21,595 nt of DNA from Chloroflexi bacterium RBG_19FT_COMBO_55_16 (GTDB lineage: Bacteria > Chloroflexota > Anaerolineae > Anaerolineales > UBA4823), in contig MGOK01000096.1 in the NCBI GenBank assembly GCA_001795335.1, positions 14,461 to 36,055 on the forward strand, written 5' to 3'. The translations under genes were made by a program, and so were the position numbers. A model generated the notes under the pieces. The model saw nothing but the letters and a program-made list of their open reading frames with translations. It was not told the origin of the DNA and did no database searches. Shown piece after piece: positions 12,264 to 20,096 of the stretch (position 1 is the stretch's first letter; each line of letters starts with the position of its first letter).

Positions 12264-13568
12264 ATGCCAACAAAGACCATGATATTGATTCTTTGCCTCG
12301 CCTTCGTGCTGGTTGGCTGCCAGAGAGCGATCGAGGCAGTTGAAGGCGGGGCTGCAACTGGGGTCGCATCCCTTCCAACGCTCGAAGCCATCGTCACCTC
12401 GCAGTCTTCTCAGGCTTCTTCCTTGCCGGCGACCACGGTGACCCAGGCTAGTCTGGTTACTCTGGCCAAATGCACTGTAGCCAGCAGTCAACCAACCCCT
12501 GACTCGACCGAACAGTCCCTCTTCCCTGCAGTAAGCGATGCCGATTGGATCCAGGGTCCTGACACAGCCACCGTGACGTTCATCGAATACAGCGACTTCC
12601 AGTGACCAGCCTGCGGAAGCCTTGCGCCCGTGCTGGCGCAACTTGAAAAGGACTATCCGCAAGACGTGCGCGTCGTTTACCGGCATTTCCCCCTGCTCAG
12701 CATCCACGACAAAGCCGCCCTGGCAACCCAGGCCGCCGAGGCGGCCGGCGCCCAGGGTGAGTTTTGGGCGATGCACGACTTGCTTTTTGAACGCCAAAGT
12801 GAATGGGCCACGCTGCCGGTGGAGGAATTCCAGAAATGGTTGATCGAGCAAGCCGCTGGCCTGAACCTGGATGGTGATCAGTTCCAGGCGGACTTGCTCA
12901 GCGATGCAACAGTGGCGATTGCCCAGGATGCCTGGGATAGCGGCGTCGCTGCAAACCTGCCTGGCACCCCCTTTATCCTGGTCAATGGCCGTTATTATAG
13001 CGGCCCGCGCGATTATTGGAACCTGGAGGCGATTGTGAAGATGACCATGCTCGAGGGCCGGCAATTTACTGAATGTCCGCCAATTACGATCGATTCTGCG
13101 AAACAATACACTGCCACGTTAAAAACCGAGAAAGGCGACATCGTGCTCGAGTTCTACCCGGATGTAGCCCCCATGGCGGTAAATAGTTTTATCTTCCTGG
13201 CGCGCAATGGTTGGTTCGACGGTGTTACTTTCCACCGTGTCCTCCCTGGCTTCGTCGCCCAGGCTGGCGATCCAACCGGGACGGGGTTCGGCGGGCCAGG
13301 GTATGCTTTTGACAATGAAGTCTCGCCTGACTTGAAATTCGACCAGGCGGGGGTGCTCGGCATGGCCAACGCCGGCCCTGGGTCCAACGGGAGCCAATTT
13401 TTTATCATCTTAGGCCCCACGCCACACCTGGATGGGGGCTACACCATCTTTGGCCGGGTGATCGAGGGCTTGGACGTGGTTAACAGCCTGACCGAGCGCA
13501 ATCCCGAGCAGAATGCCAACTTGCCCCCCGGCGATAAAATCCTAAGCGTTTCGATCGAAGAGAGATGA
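12264..13568 (+). CDS. probable selenoprotein: lipoprotein with DsbA-like UxxC domain fused to cyclophilin
   Basis: One frame of 435 codons containing TGA at 12603-12605 (codon 114). Lipobox L16-V-G-C19 ends a signal peptide, then a Ser/Thr-rich linker (20-95). A DsbA/thioredoxin-fold domain (about 98-270) has YSDFQ-[TGA]-PAC117, so the TGA replaces the first active-site Cys; the cis-Pro loop GTP236F follows. A cyclophilin peptidyl-prolyl isomerase domain fills about 286-434 (FHR325[18 protein letters not shown]), with His replacing the usual Trp and Tyr the usual His. The coding frame past TGA is undamaged for 320 codons. A SECIS-like hairpin follows the TGA, so selenocysteine insertion is the best reading; nonsense mutation is the alternative. 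Outside-facing thiol/selenol redox plus proline isomerisation suggests a folding factor for exported proteins. GTG 12630 would cut off the active site and is not a credible start. DedA follows 13 nt later. Confidence 0.82.
12603..12644 (+). promoter_or_regulatory. TGA codon with bacterial SECIS-like hairpin
   Basis: After TGA (12603-12605) a perfect 7-bp stem TTGCGCC (12622-12628) / GGCGCAA (12635-12641) closes on the loop CGTGCT (12629-12634). A lower helix AAG/CTT (12617-12619 with 12642-12644) can form past a CC bulge. The loop begins 23 nt after the TGA and has G as its second base followed by T. Published bacterial SECIS descriptions ask for a loop roughly 16-37 nt after UGA, a short stable upper stem, and a G in the first two loop positions; all are met. 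The E. coli fdhF element has a similar 6-nt loop. Confidence 0.7.
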
Positions 13569-13581
13569 CAAGGAGTTTTGA

Positions 13582-14235
13582 ATGGATTTGATTTCTTTTG
13601 TGGTTGACTTCATTCTTCACCTGGATAAGCATCTCAGCACGATCATCCAGAATTATGGCACCTGGACTTACCTGCTTCTGTTCCTGATCATCTTTTTGGA
13701 GACCGGCCTGGTGGTGACTCCCTTCCTGCCCGGCGACTCGCTTTTGTTCGCTGCTGGGACATTCGCCGCCCTGGGCGCGCTGAATGTCGGCGTGCTGTTC
13801 CTTCTCTTGTCTGTCGCTGCTATCCTGGGCGATACAGTCAATTACTGGATCGGTCACTACATCGGACCGCGCGCCTTTAGCGGGAACATGCGTTTCCTCA
13901 AGAAAGAATACCTGGATCGCACCCACGAATTCTACGAAAGGCATGGTGGGAAGACCATTATCCTGGCGCGCTTCATCCCTATCATCCGCACATTTGCGCC
14001 TTTCGTGGCTGGAGTTGGCGCCATGACCTATCCCCGCTTCATCGCCTATAACGTGATCGGCGGGGTGCTGTGGGTGACGATTTTCACCTTTGGGGGATAC
14101 TATTTCGGTAACTTGACTTTTGTGAAGGAGAACTTTACCCTGGTCATCCTGGCGATTATCTTCATCTCGGTTCTGCCTGGGGTGATCGAGTTCTTCAAAG
14201 AACGAGCCAGGGGAGCCCGCAAAATCGAGGCTTAA
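13582..14235 (+). CDS. DedA-family (VTT domain) membrane protein
   Basis: 217 aa, typical DedA length, with membrane segments near 26-45, 50-75, 80-95, 140-165 and 180-200. Diagnostic stretches: [64 protein letters not shown]. DedA proteins include undecaprenyl-phosphate flippases and phospholipid-related transporters in the cytoplasmic membrane; which lipid this one moves cannot be read off. Start ATG 13582 has AAGGAG 7 nt upstream. It follows the lipoprotein gene by 13 nt, so the two form an operon of envelope proteins. A hairpin at 14244-14288 ends the unit. Confidence 0.94.
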   Translation: MDLISFVVDFILHLDKHLSTIIQNYGTWTYLLLFLIIFLETGLVVTPFLPGDSLLFAAGTFAALGALNVGVLFLLLSVAAILGDTVNYWIGHYIGPRAFSGNMRFLKKEYLDRTHEFYERHGGKTIILARFIPIIRTFAPFVAGVGAMTYPRFIAYNVIGGVLWVTIFTFGGYYFGNLTFVKENFTLVILAIIFISVLPGVIEFFKERARGARKIEA

Positions 14236-14243
14236 GCAGAGGC

Positions 14244-14294
14244 GATGGAGTGTTTCTATTGCGCTCTGTGCTGCAGAAACACCCCATCTGTTTT
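14244..14294 (+). terminator. hairpin terminator after the DedA gene
   Basis: Arms 14244-14257 and 14275-14288 pair at 13 of 14 positions (one A-C mismatch), and the 17-nt loop can itself fold (GCGC with GTGC). TGTTTTA follows, a modest T-tract that overlaps the stop of the convergent acylase gene at 14293. Confidence 0.65.
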
Positions 14295-16800
14295 AAGGCG
14301 CTAGGTGGAGATGCCCTTCAGCCTGATCCTCGACCTGGCTACGCTCCCAAAGCATAGGGTGGTACTGGATAGTGCGCCACAGGTCGGTCATGTCGACATA
14401 GTGAGGATGGTAGGCATGTCCCGATTGGCCAGTGGTGTGGATAAGCAGCGAGTTATTCAGGTCTCCCAGATCGACGATCATCCGCATCGAGGGCAATGTC
14501 TCCACAACATACGAGGTGGCGGCGTCCCAACCGGTGGCGTTGACGATGTCGTCGCCACCAGATGTGCGGAAGGGTCCCCGGTTGAACAAGGCTTCGATCG
14601 GGGCGATACCCGACTGGCCCAGGGTCTGGTTTTCCAGGGTCAGGGTGTGCAGATCCCCCCAGGTCCATTTGGCCGGATCTTTGCCTAAAGCGCTCTCCAG
14701 TTCCTCAACGGCTGCGGCGAATGCCTGGCTGATGATGGCGTCACGCGTCTCGATTGTTGAGGTGGCATGGTTATCCCACCAGGGACTATCGGGTTGGTCG
14801 AGCAGCTGCTTTATGGCTACGAACCAGCGATCGCCTCCTTTAGGCCAGGTATCTTCTGGCAGATCGTCGTGAAATGTCGCCGCGAGCAGGTTTTTCCAGA
14901 AGACCGCGAAGAGCGCCGCAGGAGCCGAGTCCATCTGGCTTTGGTAGTCCCACCCTTGCAGGAGTTGGCGAGATGCCTCCAGGTGGGCATTTCCCAAGGG
15001 GATGCCCATCAGCACCGGCACTAGGTTTTCGGCGTTGAGGTCTTTATTGTCTCCTTGCATTTTTTGAACATACGCCAGGTCGATCGGCCCAGGAGCCGAT
15101 TCGATCATGTCCACGATGTGTTGGGCTCGGTAGCCGTAAGCCCAGACCAACGCGATCAGGTAAGGGTAACTCGGCTCTACCACGGCATTGTTGGCCGTAA
15201 CCACATAGCCACCCGGTGGATTAAAGGTATTCGGCATCTCGTCAAAGGGGATGTATCCCGTCCACTCGAATTCGTCCGTCCAACCGGGGACGGGCAGGCT
15301 GCCGTCGCCGCTGGCGCGAATGGGTATCTTCCCAGGGGTTTGGTAACCGATATTGCCATCCACATCCGCGTAGACCAGGTTCTGAGAGGGGGCGGCAAGT
15401 TCGGCGGCCGCCACGCGGAAGTCTTCCCAGCTCTTGGCGCGATTGAACATCCAGATAGCGGGGAACGCGTTGCCAGTTTCGAGGGCTGTCCAGCGTAGGG
15501 CGATCGCATAGGAGGAGGGAAGTTCGATCCCCACTGTCTCCGTAAAATCCTCAGGCAAATAGGTTTCGGAAATGATCGGCCCGTGACGGGTATAGCGCAC
15601 GGTAAGCTCCACCGGATCGCCACCGCCGATCTGGATGGTTTCTTTTACGACCTGCATATCTACCCACTGACCATTGACCTCATATTGGTCAGGGTTAGCC
15701 GGGTTGATCTTCTCGATATACAGGTCCTGGACATCCGGGCCGACGTTGGTCATCCCCCAGGCGATGTGGTCGTTGTGGCCAATGATCACTCCCGGAGCCC
15801 CAGCAAACGAGACTCCGGTAACTTCATAGGGGCAAGTCTCGCCTTTAGGAGCGCAGTGCAACCCGACCTCATACCAGATGGAAGGCATCTGTGCCCCCAG
15901 GTGCGGGTCATTGGCCAGGATGGGCGTGCCGCTGTTGGTGAGCTGGCCAGAGATGACCCAGCTGTTGGAACCAATGCCTGTACTGGTTGGACCTGCCACG
16001 GTCTCCAATCCAGAGACCTGGTTCTTTACGGCCTCCCAAGCAGGAGAAAGCAAGCCCAGGAGATCGAGATAATCTTGAGCGCTTGCTTTGGAAGCTCCAT
16101 CTTGTGCGCTCACCTGAAAGCCAGGCACGATCACCGGCATGTCAGTAGGATAGGAGGGAATAATTTCGTGGACCTGAGCAGGAGTAAGCGTCTTGAGCAG
16201 GGTGGCGCGTTCGATTTCATCATCCATATTGCCACCCAGGTCCCAGGCCATGACCTTGGCCCAGGTCAGGCTGTTCAGGGGCTGCCAGGGTTCGGGCTGG
16301 TAATCGGCGTTAATCAACTTAAGCACCGCATATTCCAGGCTGAGCGCGCTGCCCAGGTGATCCGCAAGGTAAGCGTTCACTCCCTCCGCATATGCCTCCA
16401 AGATAGCCTGACTGGTGGGATCGAGCACAGCGAGTTCCTGCTGGGCTACCCGCGCCCAACCCAGGGTGCGCAGGAATTTGTCAGTCTCCAATTGGCTCTC
16501 ACCGAACATCTCGGATAGGCGACCGGAGCCGAGGTGGCGCCAGAAATCCATCTGCCAGAAGCGATCCTGGGCATGGACGTAACCCTGGGTGAAAAACAGA
16601 TCCTCCGGATTGGTGGCGTAGATATGCGGGATGCCGAATTTGTCGCGGAATATATCTACTGGCCCATCCAGCCCCGTGAGCTGAATTTCACCGGTTATCA
16701 TAGGAAAAGAGCGGCGGACAGTGAGCGGTGCGGAGATTGCTGCCACGATGCATAAGACCAAGAGAATGGTAAGTAAAGCAATGAGGACGCGGCGGAACAT
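14293..16800 (-). CDS. penicillin acylase family Ntn amidohydrolase
   Basis: 835 aa. N-terminal membrane or signal segment (about 5-25), then an alpha-chain region with DIFRDKFGIPHIYATNPEDLFFTQGYVHAQDRFWQMDFWR. The autocleavage site is at G277-S278 in GIGSNSW; Ser278 becomes the beta-chain N-terminal nucleophile, as in penicillin G acylase, cephalosporin acylase and AHL acylases. Downstream NDPHLGAQMPSIWYEVGLHC, GHNDHIAWGMTNVGPDVQDLY, RHGPII and the C-terminal SGHAYHPHYVDMTDLW also fit. The enzyme hydrolyses amide bonds of acylated small molecules, exported or envelope-bound. Natural substrate unknown: quorum-signal or beta-lactam side chains are only family possibilities. Start ATG 16800 has AAGGAGG 7 nt upstream. 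A separate promoter at about 16911-16940 makes it independent of acpS. Confidence 0.95.
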   Translation of the reverse strand: MFRRVLIALLTILLVLCIVAAISAPLTVRRSFPMITGEIQLTGLDGPVDIFRDKFGIPHIYATNPEDLFFTQGYVHAQDRFWQMDFWRHLGSGRLSEMFGESQLETDKFLRTLGWARVAQQELAVLDPTSQAILEAYAEGVNAYLADHLGSALSLEYAVLKLINADYQPEPWQPLNSLTWAKVMAWDLGGNMDDEIERATLLKTLTPAQVHEIIPSYPTDMPVIVPGFQVSAQDGASKASAQDYLDLLGLLSPAWEAVKNQVSGLETVAGPTSTGIGSNSWVISGQLTNSGTPILANDPHLGAQMPSIWYEVGLHCAPKGETCPYEVTGVSFAGAPGVIIGHNDHIAWGMTNVGPDVQDLYIEKINPANPDQYEVNGQWVDMQVVKETIQIGGGDPVELTVRYTRHGPIISETYLPEDFTETVGIELPSSYAIALRWTALETGNAFPAIWMFNRAKSWEDFRVAAAELAAPSQNLVYADVDGNIGYQTPGKIPIRASGDGSLPVPGWTDEFEWTGYIPFDEMPNTFNPPGGYVVTANNAVVEPSYPYLIALVWAYGYRAQHIVDMIESAPGPIDLAYVQKMQGDNKDLNAENLVPVLMGIPLGNAHLEASRQLLQGWDYQSQMDSAPAALFAVFWKNLLAATFHDDLPEDTWPKGGDRWFVAIKQLLDQPDSPWWDNHATSTIETRDAIISQAFAAAVEELESALGKDPAKWTWGDLHTLTLENQTLGQSGIAPIEALFNRGPFRTSGGDDIVNATGWDAATSYVVETLPSMRMIVDLGDLNNSLLIHTTGQSGHAYHPHYVDMTDLWRTIQYHPMLWERSQVEDQAEGHLHLAP

Positions 16801-16910
16801 GGGTAGCCTCCTTATGATGTACGAATCAAAGAGTCACCGGGTCGGCGATGCCGTGAATCAGCGATATGGCGAGCTATGAAATGGTGTTTACCGGTAAGGG
16901 GAACTATTCA

Positions 16911-16940
16911 ATTATAAGGGTAACTTTCAACTTAAGGCAA
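16911..16940 (-). promoter_or_regulatory. candidate promoter of the penicillin acylase gene
   Basis: Minus strand TTGCCT (16940-16935), 18-bp spacer, TATAAT (16916-16911). The -35 lies in the 3' end of acpS. Predicted leader about 105 nt. TATAAT is perfect and the -35 matches 4 of 6. Confidence 0.6.
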
Positions 16941-17295
16941 CGGCGAGCGCGATAGCGTGGGTGTGAGTGTGACTCAGGCTGATCGACCAGTTCTCCAATT
17001 CGAGTTCCTGAGCCAATTGGGAAGCCGCGCCATGCAGGTTCAATGCCGGTTGGCGCGCCGGGCCGCGCAGGATCTCGATCTCCTGCCAGCGGACCGGGCC
17101 AATGCCGGTGCCCAATGCCTTGGCAACCGCTTCTTTGGCGGCGAAGCGCGCCGCAAGCGAGGCCAAGTTCTCCCCAACTTCGGCCAGTTCCTGGGTTGTG
17201 AAGACGCGCTCTAAAAAGCGCGCTCCATGCCGCCGGACGGCGCTCTCGAAGCGCTCAATTTCAACCAGGTCGATCCCAGTCCGAAGTATCGTCAT
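16927..17295 (-). CDS. acpS: holo-[acyl-carrier-protein] synthase
   Basis: 122 aa from ATG 17295. It transfers 4'-phosphopantetheine from CoA to the serine of acyl carrier protein. Motifs: TGIDLVEIERF with Mg-binding D9, RFAAKEAVAKALGTGIG with E55 and the CoA-site Lys, and SISLSHTHTHAIALAV at the C-terminus. ATG 17295 gives MTILRTGIDL, aligning with the N-terminus of known AcpS, and has GGAAG 8 nt upstream. ATG 17313 (adding MTEVSF) overlaps the M16 gene stop as ATGA and is a possible start too. It is the last gene of the M16 pair operon and provides fatty-acid synthesis support, together with FabI elsewhere in the window. Confidence 0.95.
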   Translation of the reverse strand: MTILRTGIDLVEIERFESAVRRHGARFLERVFTTQELAEVGENLASLAARFAAKEAVAKALGTGIGPVRWQEIEILRGPARQPALNLHGAASQLAQELELENWSISLSHTHTHAIALAVALS

Positions 17296-17309
17296 AAATG
17301 AAACTTCCG

Positions 17310-18611
17310 TCATGGGCCGGCGATGGCGATGCCCAGGCGGTTGGGGAGAAAATAACGGTGCGCGGTTTCCAACACTTCCTCCTGGGTGACCGCCCGCACG
17401 AGATCCGGGTACTGGCGATAATAATCCAAACCCAGGTCGAAACGTTCCAGGTTGAGGATCGCAGAAGCCACCCCGCCGTTTGACTCGAGCGAGAGCGGCA
17501 GGCGACCGATGAAGTTAGCTTGGCTATCGGCCAGTTCCTCAGCCGCCACTGGCTCAGCGATGAACCGGGCGATCTCGTCGCGGATCAGATCGATAGCTTG
17601 TTCGACATTGGCAGGATCGACGCCCGCCGAAACAAACCAGGGGCCTGGTCCTATCCCTCCCGACAAGTTGCTGAAGGCATAGTAGGCCAGGCCAGCCTTC
17701 TCGCGTACGACCTCGCCGATGCGGCCCATCATGCCGAAGACGCCGAGGATGTTGTTCCCCAGGGATGCCGCCAGGAAGTCTGGCGAGCGCCGTTCGGGGC
17801 CAACGACGCCCAATACGATGTCGGCCTGGAATTTACCCGGGATGTCGACTTTGCGGGTCTTCGGTTCTTCAGGCGCGGAGACCGGTGGCAAGGTGGGGGG
17901 TTCTGGCTGCTCAGGATACTGCCAGTCACCTAAAATCCTGGCAACCTTATCGACTGCCTTGGCTGGCTCGACCGCCCCAACCACAGCGATCACCATGCCG
18001 CGTGGCCCGTAATGAGCGCGGTGGAACGCTGCCAGATCCTCCTGGCCGATGGCCTGGATGGTTTCCGGGTAACCGTCTTCCGGGCGAGCGTAGGGATGGC
18101 GAGTGTAGACGATCTTGTCGAATGTCAGCGAAGCCATCTCCCCAGTGTCCTGGGCGCGAATTGCCAGCCCGGTGAGCAGCTGGGCGCGCAGGCGTTCCAC
18201 CTGTTCTTGTGGGAAAGTGGGTTGGCGCAAGGATTCGGCTAAGAGTTCCAATAACAAATCCAGGTCCTCAGTCAGAGCCTTGCCGCCAAAGCCGATCGTG
18301 TGTGTGCCTCCGCTGAAGCCCAGGCTAGCGCCGGCCGACTCCAGGGCATTATAGACCTCCTGAAAAGGACGCCGGGTGGTGCCGCGCATCAGCGACTGCG
18401 CGGTGAAGTCGGCCAGGCCTAATTTTTCGTCGCTGTCAAATAAACTGCCGGTGGGGAGATAACCACTAACTACGACCGAGGGGCTGTTGAAGTTCGCCCG
18501 GGACAGGACAACGATGCCATTGGACAGTTCCTGGCGGGTGATGTCATCGGACCCAGGCAGCGAGTGGGAGGCTGAGATTTGTGAGCTGCGAGTTGCGAGT
18601 TGCCAATCCAA
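17310..18611 (-). CDS. M16B peptidase-family protein, non-catalytic partner subunit
   Basis: 433 aa with two M16 (inverzincin) lobes, but no HxxEH: the equivalent stretch reads LGLADFTAQSLMRGTT. The C-terminal lobe has VVREKAGLAYYAF, the R...GLAY segment characteristic of the substrate-binding partner in two-chain M16B enzymes. This pattern (active chain plus HxxEH-less chain, adjacent genes) is well known for M16B heterodimers. The start is TTG 18611 with AAGGAG 9 nt upstream and only 4 nt after the stop of the active-subunit gene. The first 22 residues are partly encoded by degenerate 7-nt repeats (18581-18608) and show no family similarity, so the domain proper begins near DDITRQELSNG. Its stop overlaps the ATG 17313 option of acpS. 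Confidence 0.9.
   Translation of the reverse strand: MDWQLATRSSQISASHSLPGSDDITRQELSNGIVVLSRANFNSPSVVVSGYLPTGSLFDSDEKLGLADFTAQSLMRGTTRRPFQEVYNALESAGASLGFSGGTHTIGFGGKALTEDLDLLLELLAESLRQPTFPQEQVERLRAQLLTGLAIRAQDTGEMASLTFDKIVYTRHPYARPEDGYPETIQAIGQEDLAAFHRAHYGPRGMVIAVVGAVEPAKAVDKVARILGDWQYPEQPEPPTLPPVSAPEEPKTRKVDIPGKFQADIVLGVVGPERRSPDFLAASLGNNILGVFGMMGRIGEVVREKAGLAYYAFSNLSGGIGPGPWFVSAGVDPANVEQAIDLIRDEIARFIAEPVAAEELADSQANFIGRLPLSLESNGGVASAILNLERFDLGLDYYRQYPDLVRAVTQEEVLETAHRYFLPNRLGIAIAGP
18581..18608. repeat. degenerate 7-nt tandem repeat in the second M16 gene start
   Basis: The heptamers GTGAGCT, GCGAGTT, GCGAGTT and GCCAATC follow one another on the plus strand (18581-18608). They encode the N-terminal residues of the M16 partner on the minus strand. 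Confidence 0.5.
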
Positions 18612-18615
18612 AGTA

Positions 18616-19908
18616 TTAATCTCCTTCTACAGTTAAACCGGTAGGCAAATAGACACCAAGCACGCGGTTGCTCGAGCGCAGGTAGGTGCGAGCGATATGC
18701 TGCACATCGTCTGGTGTCACGGCAGCCAGGCGATCCAGGTAATTCAAGAACCAGTCATAGGTCGCGAACATTTCTGAATAGCCCATCCAGTAGGCGTGGT
18801 TAGTGATGCTCTCGCTGCCGTAGGCAAACAGGGCGCGCGCTTGCTTGACAGCCCGGGCTACTTCACTGTCGGGTGGGGGTGTGTCTTGCAGGCGCTTGAT
18901 CTCATCGTCCATCGCACCGATCGCCTGGTCAGCCATGCTGTTTGGATGTACGGTGACCACGATGTTGTGCAGGAAGGGATCGATCGTCGCGGTCAGGCCG
19001 CCAGAGACGCTCACCGCCAGTTCTTTCTCCACCAGGGCGCGGTACAGGCGAGAGGTTTTGTTGGATATACCGCCGCCGAAAAGATTCTGATTGCTGGGAC
19101 CGGTCAACAGGCTGTCGGTCACCAGGTAGGGGAAGAAATCCGGGTCTGTGGCGGCTGGGGCGTGGTAAGCGGCCTGCACGAAGGTAGTCTCTCCCGGGCC
19201 ATCCACATTCAAGCGTCTCTCACCCGGCTGGCGTGGTTCAGGGCGCGTACGTTGAGGAGTTACCTTTCCATCTGGGAGGGGTTCAAACCGGGCGCGGATG
19301 CGGGCCAGCATGGACTCGCTCTCGAAATCGCCGGCAACAGCCAGGGTGGCGTTGCCCGTTACGTAGTGAGCCTGGTAGTGATTGTAGAGGTCGTCGCGCT
19401 GTATGCTCTGCAGGTCAGCCATATCGCCGATGATCTCGTGATGGTAAGAGTGCACCCGGAAGGCGGCTGCCTGTACCTCTTCCCCAAGCAAGAAAAGCGG
19501 CTCGTTCTCATTGCCCTGCCTTTCAGAGATGATTACCGTGCGCTCGGACTCCACATCGCCGGTTGCGAAAGTGCTGTTGTGCATCCGGTCGGCTTCCAAA
19601 TCCAAAGCCAGGTCGACCTTGTCGGCCGGCATAGTCTCGAAATAGGTGGTCCAGTCCAGAAAAGTGAAGGCATTGCGGTAGCCGCCCTCCCGGGCGACGG
19701 CTTTATCCAGTACCTCGGCCGGAAAGCGCACTGTGCCCTTGAATTGCATGTGCTCTGTCCAGTGGGAAATGCCGGTAATCCCCGGTCTTTCGTCCCGCGA
19801 GCCGACGCGGTACCACAACCACACGCTGATAATGGGCGCGGTGTGGATCTCTTTAAGCAGAACCTGTAAGCCATTCGAAAGTTGAAGTTTTTTTATTTCA
19901 GTATCCAT
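18616..19908 (-). CDS. M16B zinc metallopeptidase, catalytic subunit
   Basis: 430 aa. The inverted zinc motif H49-W-T-E52-H53 in GISHWTEHMQFKGT is intact, with the third ligand E129 in TVIISER, 75 residues downstream. The second lobe (about 220-425) includes TSRLYRALVEKELAVSVSGG. M16B enzymes degrade unfolded or extended peptides inside a clam-shell formed by two chains; the adjacent HxxEH-less gene supplies the second shell. No signal peptide is seen, so cytosolic action is expected. Start ATG 19908 lacks a Shine-Dalgarno sequence, but a promoter at 19959-19987 fits a 43-nt leader. First gene of the unit M16 catalytic, M16 partner, acpS. Confidence 0.95.
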   Translation of the reverse strand: MDTEIKKLQLSNGLQVLLKEIHTAPIISVWLWYRVGSRDERPGITGISHWTEHMQFKGTVRFPAEVLDKAVAREGGYRNAFTFLDWTTYFETMPADKVDLALDLEADRMHNSTFATGDVESERTVIISERQGNENEPLFLLGEEVQAAAFRVHSYHHEIIGDMADLQSIQRDDLYNHYQAHYVTGNATLAVAGDFESESMLARIRARFEPLPDGKVTPQRTRPEPRQPGERRLNVDGPGETTFVQAAYHAPAATDPDFFPYLVTDSLLTGPSNQNLFGGGISNKTSRLYRALVEKELAVSVSGGLTATIDPFLHNIVVTVHPNSMADQAIGAMDDEIKRLQDTPPPDSEVARAVKQARALFAYGSESITNHAYWMGYSEMFATYDWFLNYLDRLAAVTPDDVQHIARTYLRSSNRVLGVYLPTGLTVEGD

Positions 19909-19958
19909 AATCTACGTATCAAGTCAAGAAAATATTCTTCCAGGTCGAAAAGTAATAA

Positions 19959-19987
19959 ACTATAGCACAACCATCCATTTTGAGCAA
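19959..19987 (-). promoter_or_regulatory. candidate promoter of the M16-acpS operon
   Basis: Minus strand TTGCTC (19987-19982), 17-bp spacer, TATAGT (19964-19959) preceded by TGC, so it is an extended -10. Transcription start near 19952, leader about 43 nt. It diverges from the FprA promoter about 45 bp away. Confidence 0.55.
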
Positions 19988-20008
19988 CGACGACCTTCGA
20001 TTTTCCAC

Positions 20009-20037
20009 TTGTGAAAAATTTCCCCTCAGGCTATAAT
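20009..20037 (+). promoter_or_regulatory. promoter of the FprA-type reductase gene
   Basis: TTGTGA (20009-20014), 17-bp spacer, perfect TATAAT (20032-20037). Predicted start near 20044, giving a leader of about 50 nt that contains a hairpin and palindrome (20055-20085). Confidence 0.75.
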
Positions 20038-20054
20038 TTTTATCAAGATACTCT

Positions 20055-20085
20055 GGCGGCGAAAGGCCGTCTTTTTGTGCACAAA
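20055..20085 (+). promoter_or_regulatory. leader hairpin with T-run and 12-bp palindrome before FprA
   Basis: GGCGGC (20055-20060) pairs with GCCGTC (20066-20071, one G-U) around GAAAG, followed by TTTTT (20072-20076), the layout of a weak intrinsic terminator. The palindrome TTTGTGCACAAA (20074-20085) overlaps the T-run. It could be an attenuator or an operator; chance is also possible. Confidence 0.4.
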
Positions 20086-20096
20086 TGGAGGCGCGC

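Noticed and set aside
12630..13568. A separate gene starting at GTG 12630
   Set aside because: It would begin in the middle of the thioredoxin-fold active-site helix and lose the signal peptide; it is in frame with 12264, so a recoded TGA explains both parts better.
15583..16518. Long plus-strand open frame opposite the penicillin acylase gene
   Set aside because: The minus strand encodes a complete motif-rich Ntn hydrolase; the plus frame has no family resemblance and no ribosome binding site.
18796..19869. 357-codon plus-strand frame opposite the catalytic M16 gene
   Set aside because: It is a shadow of the intact M16 peptidase, without recognisable domains.
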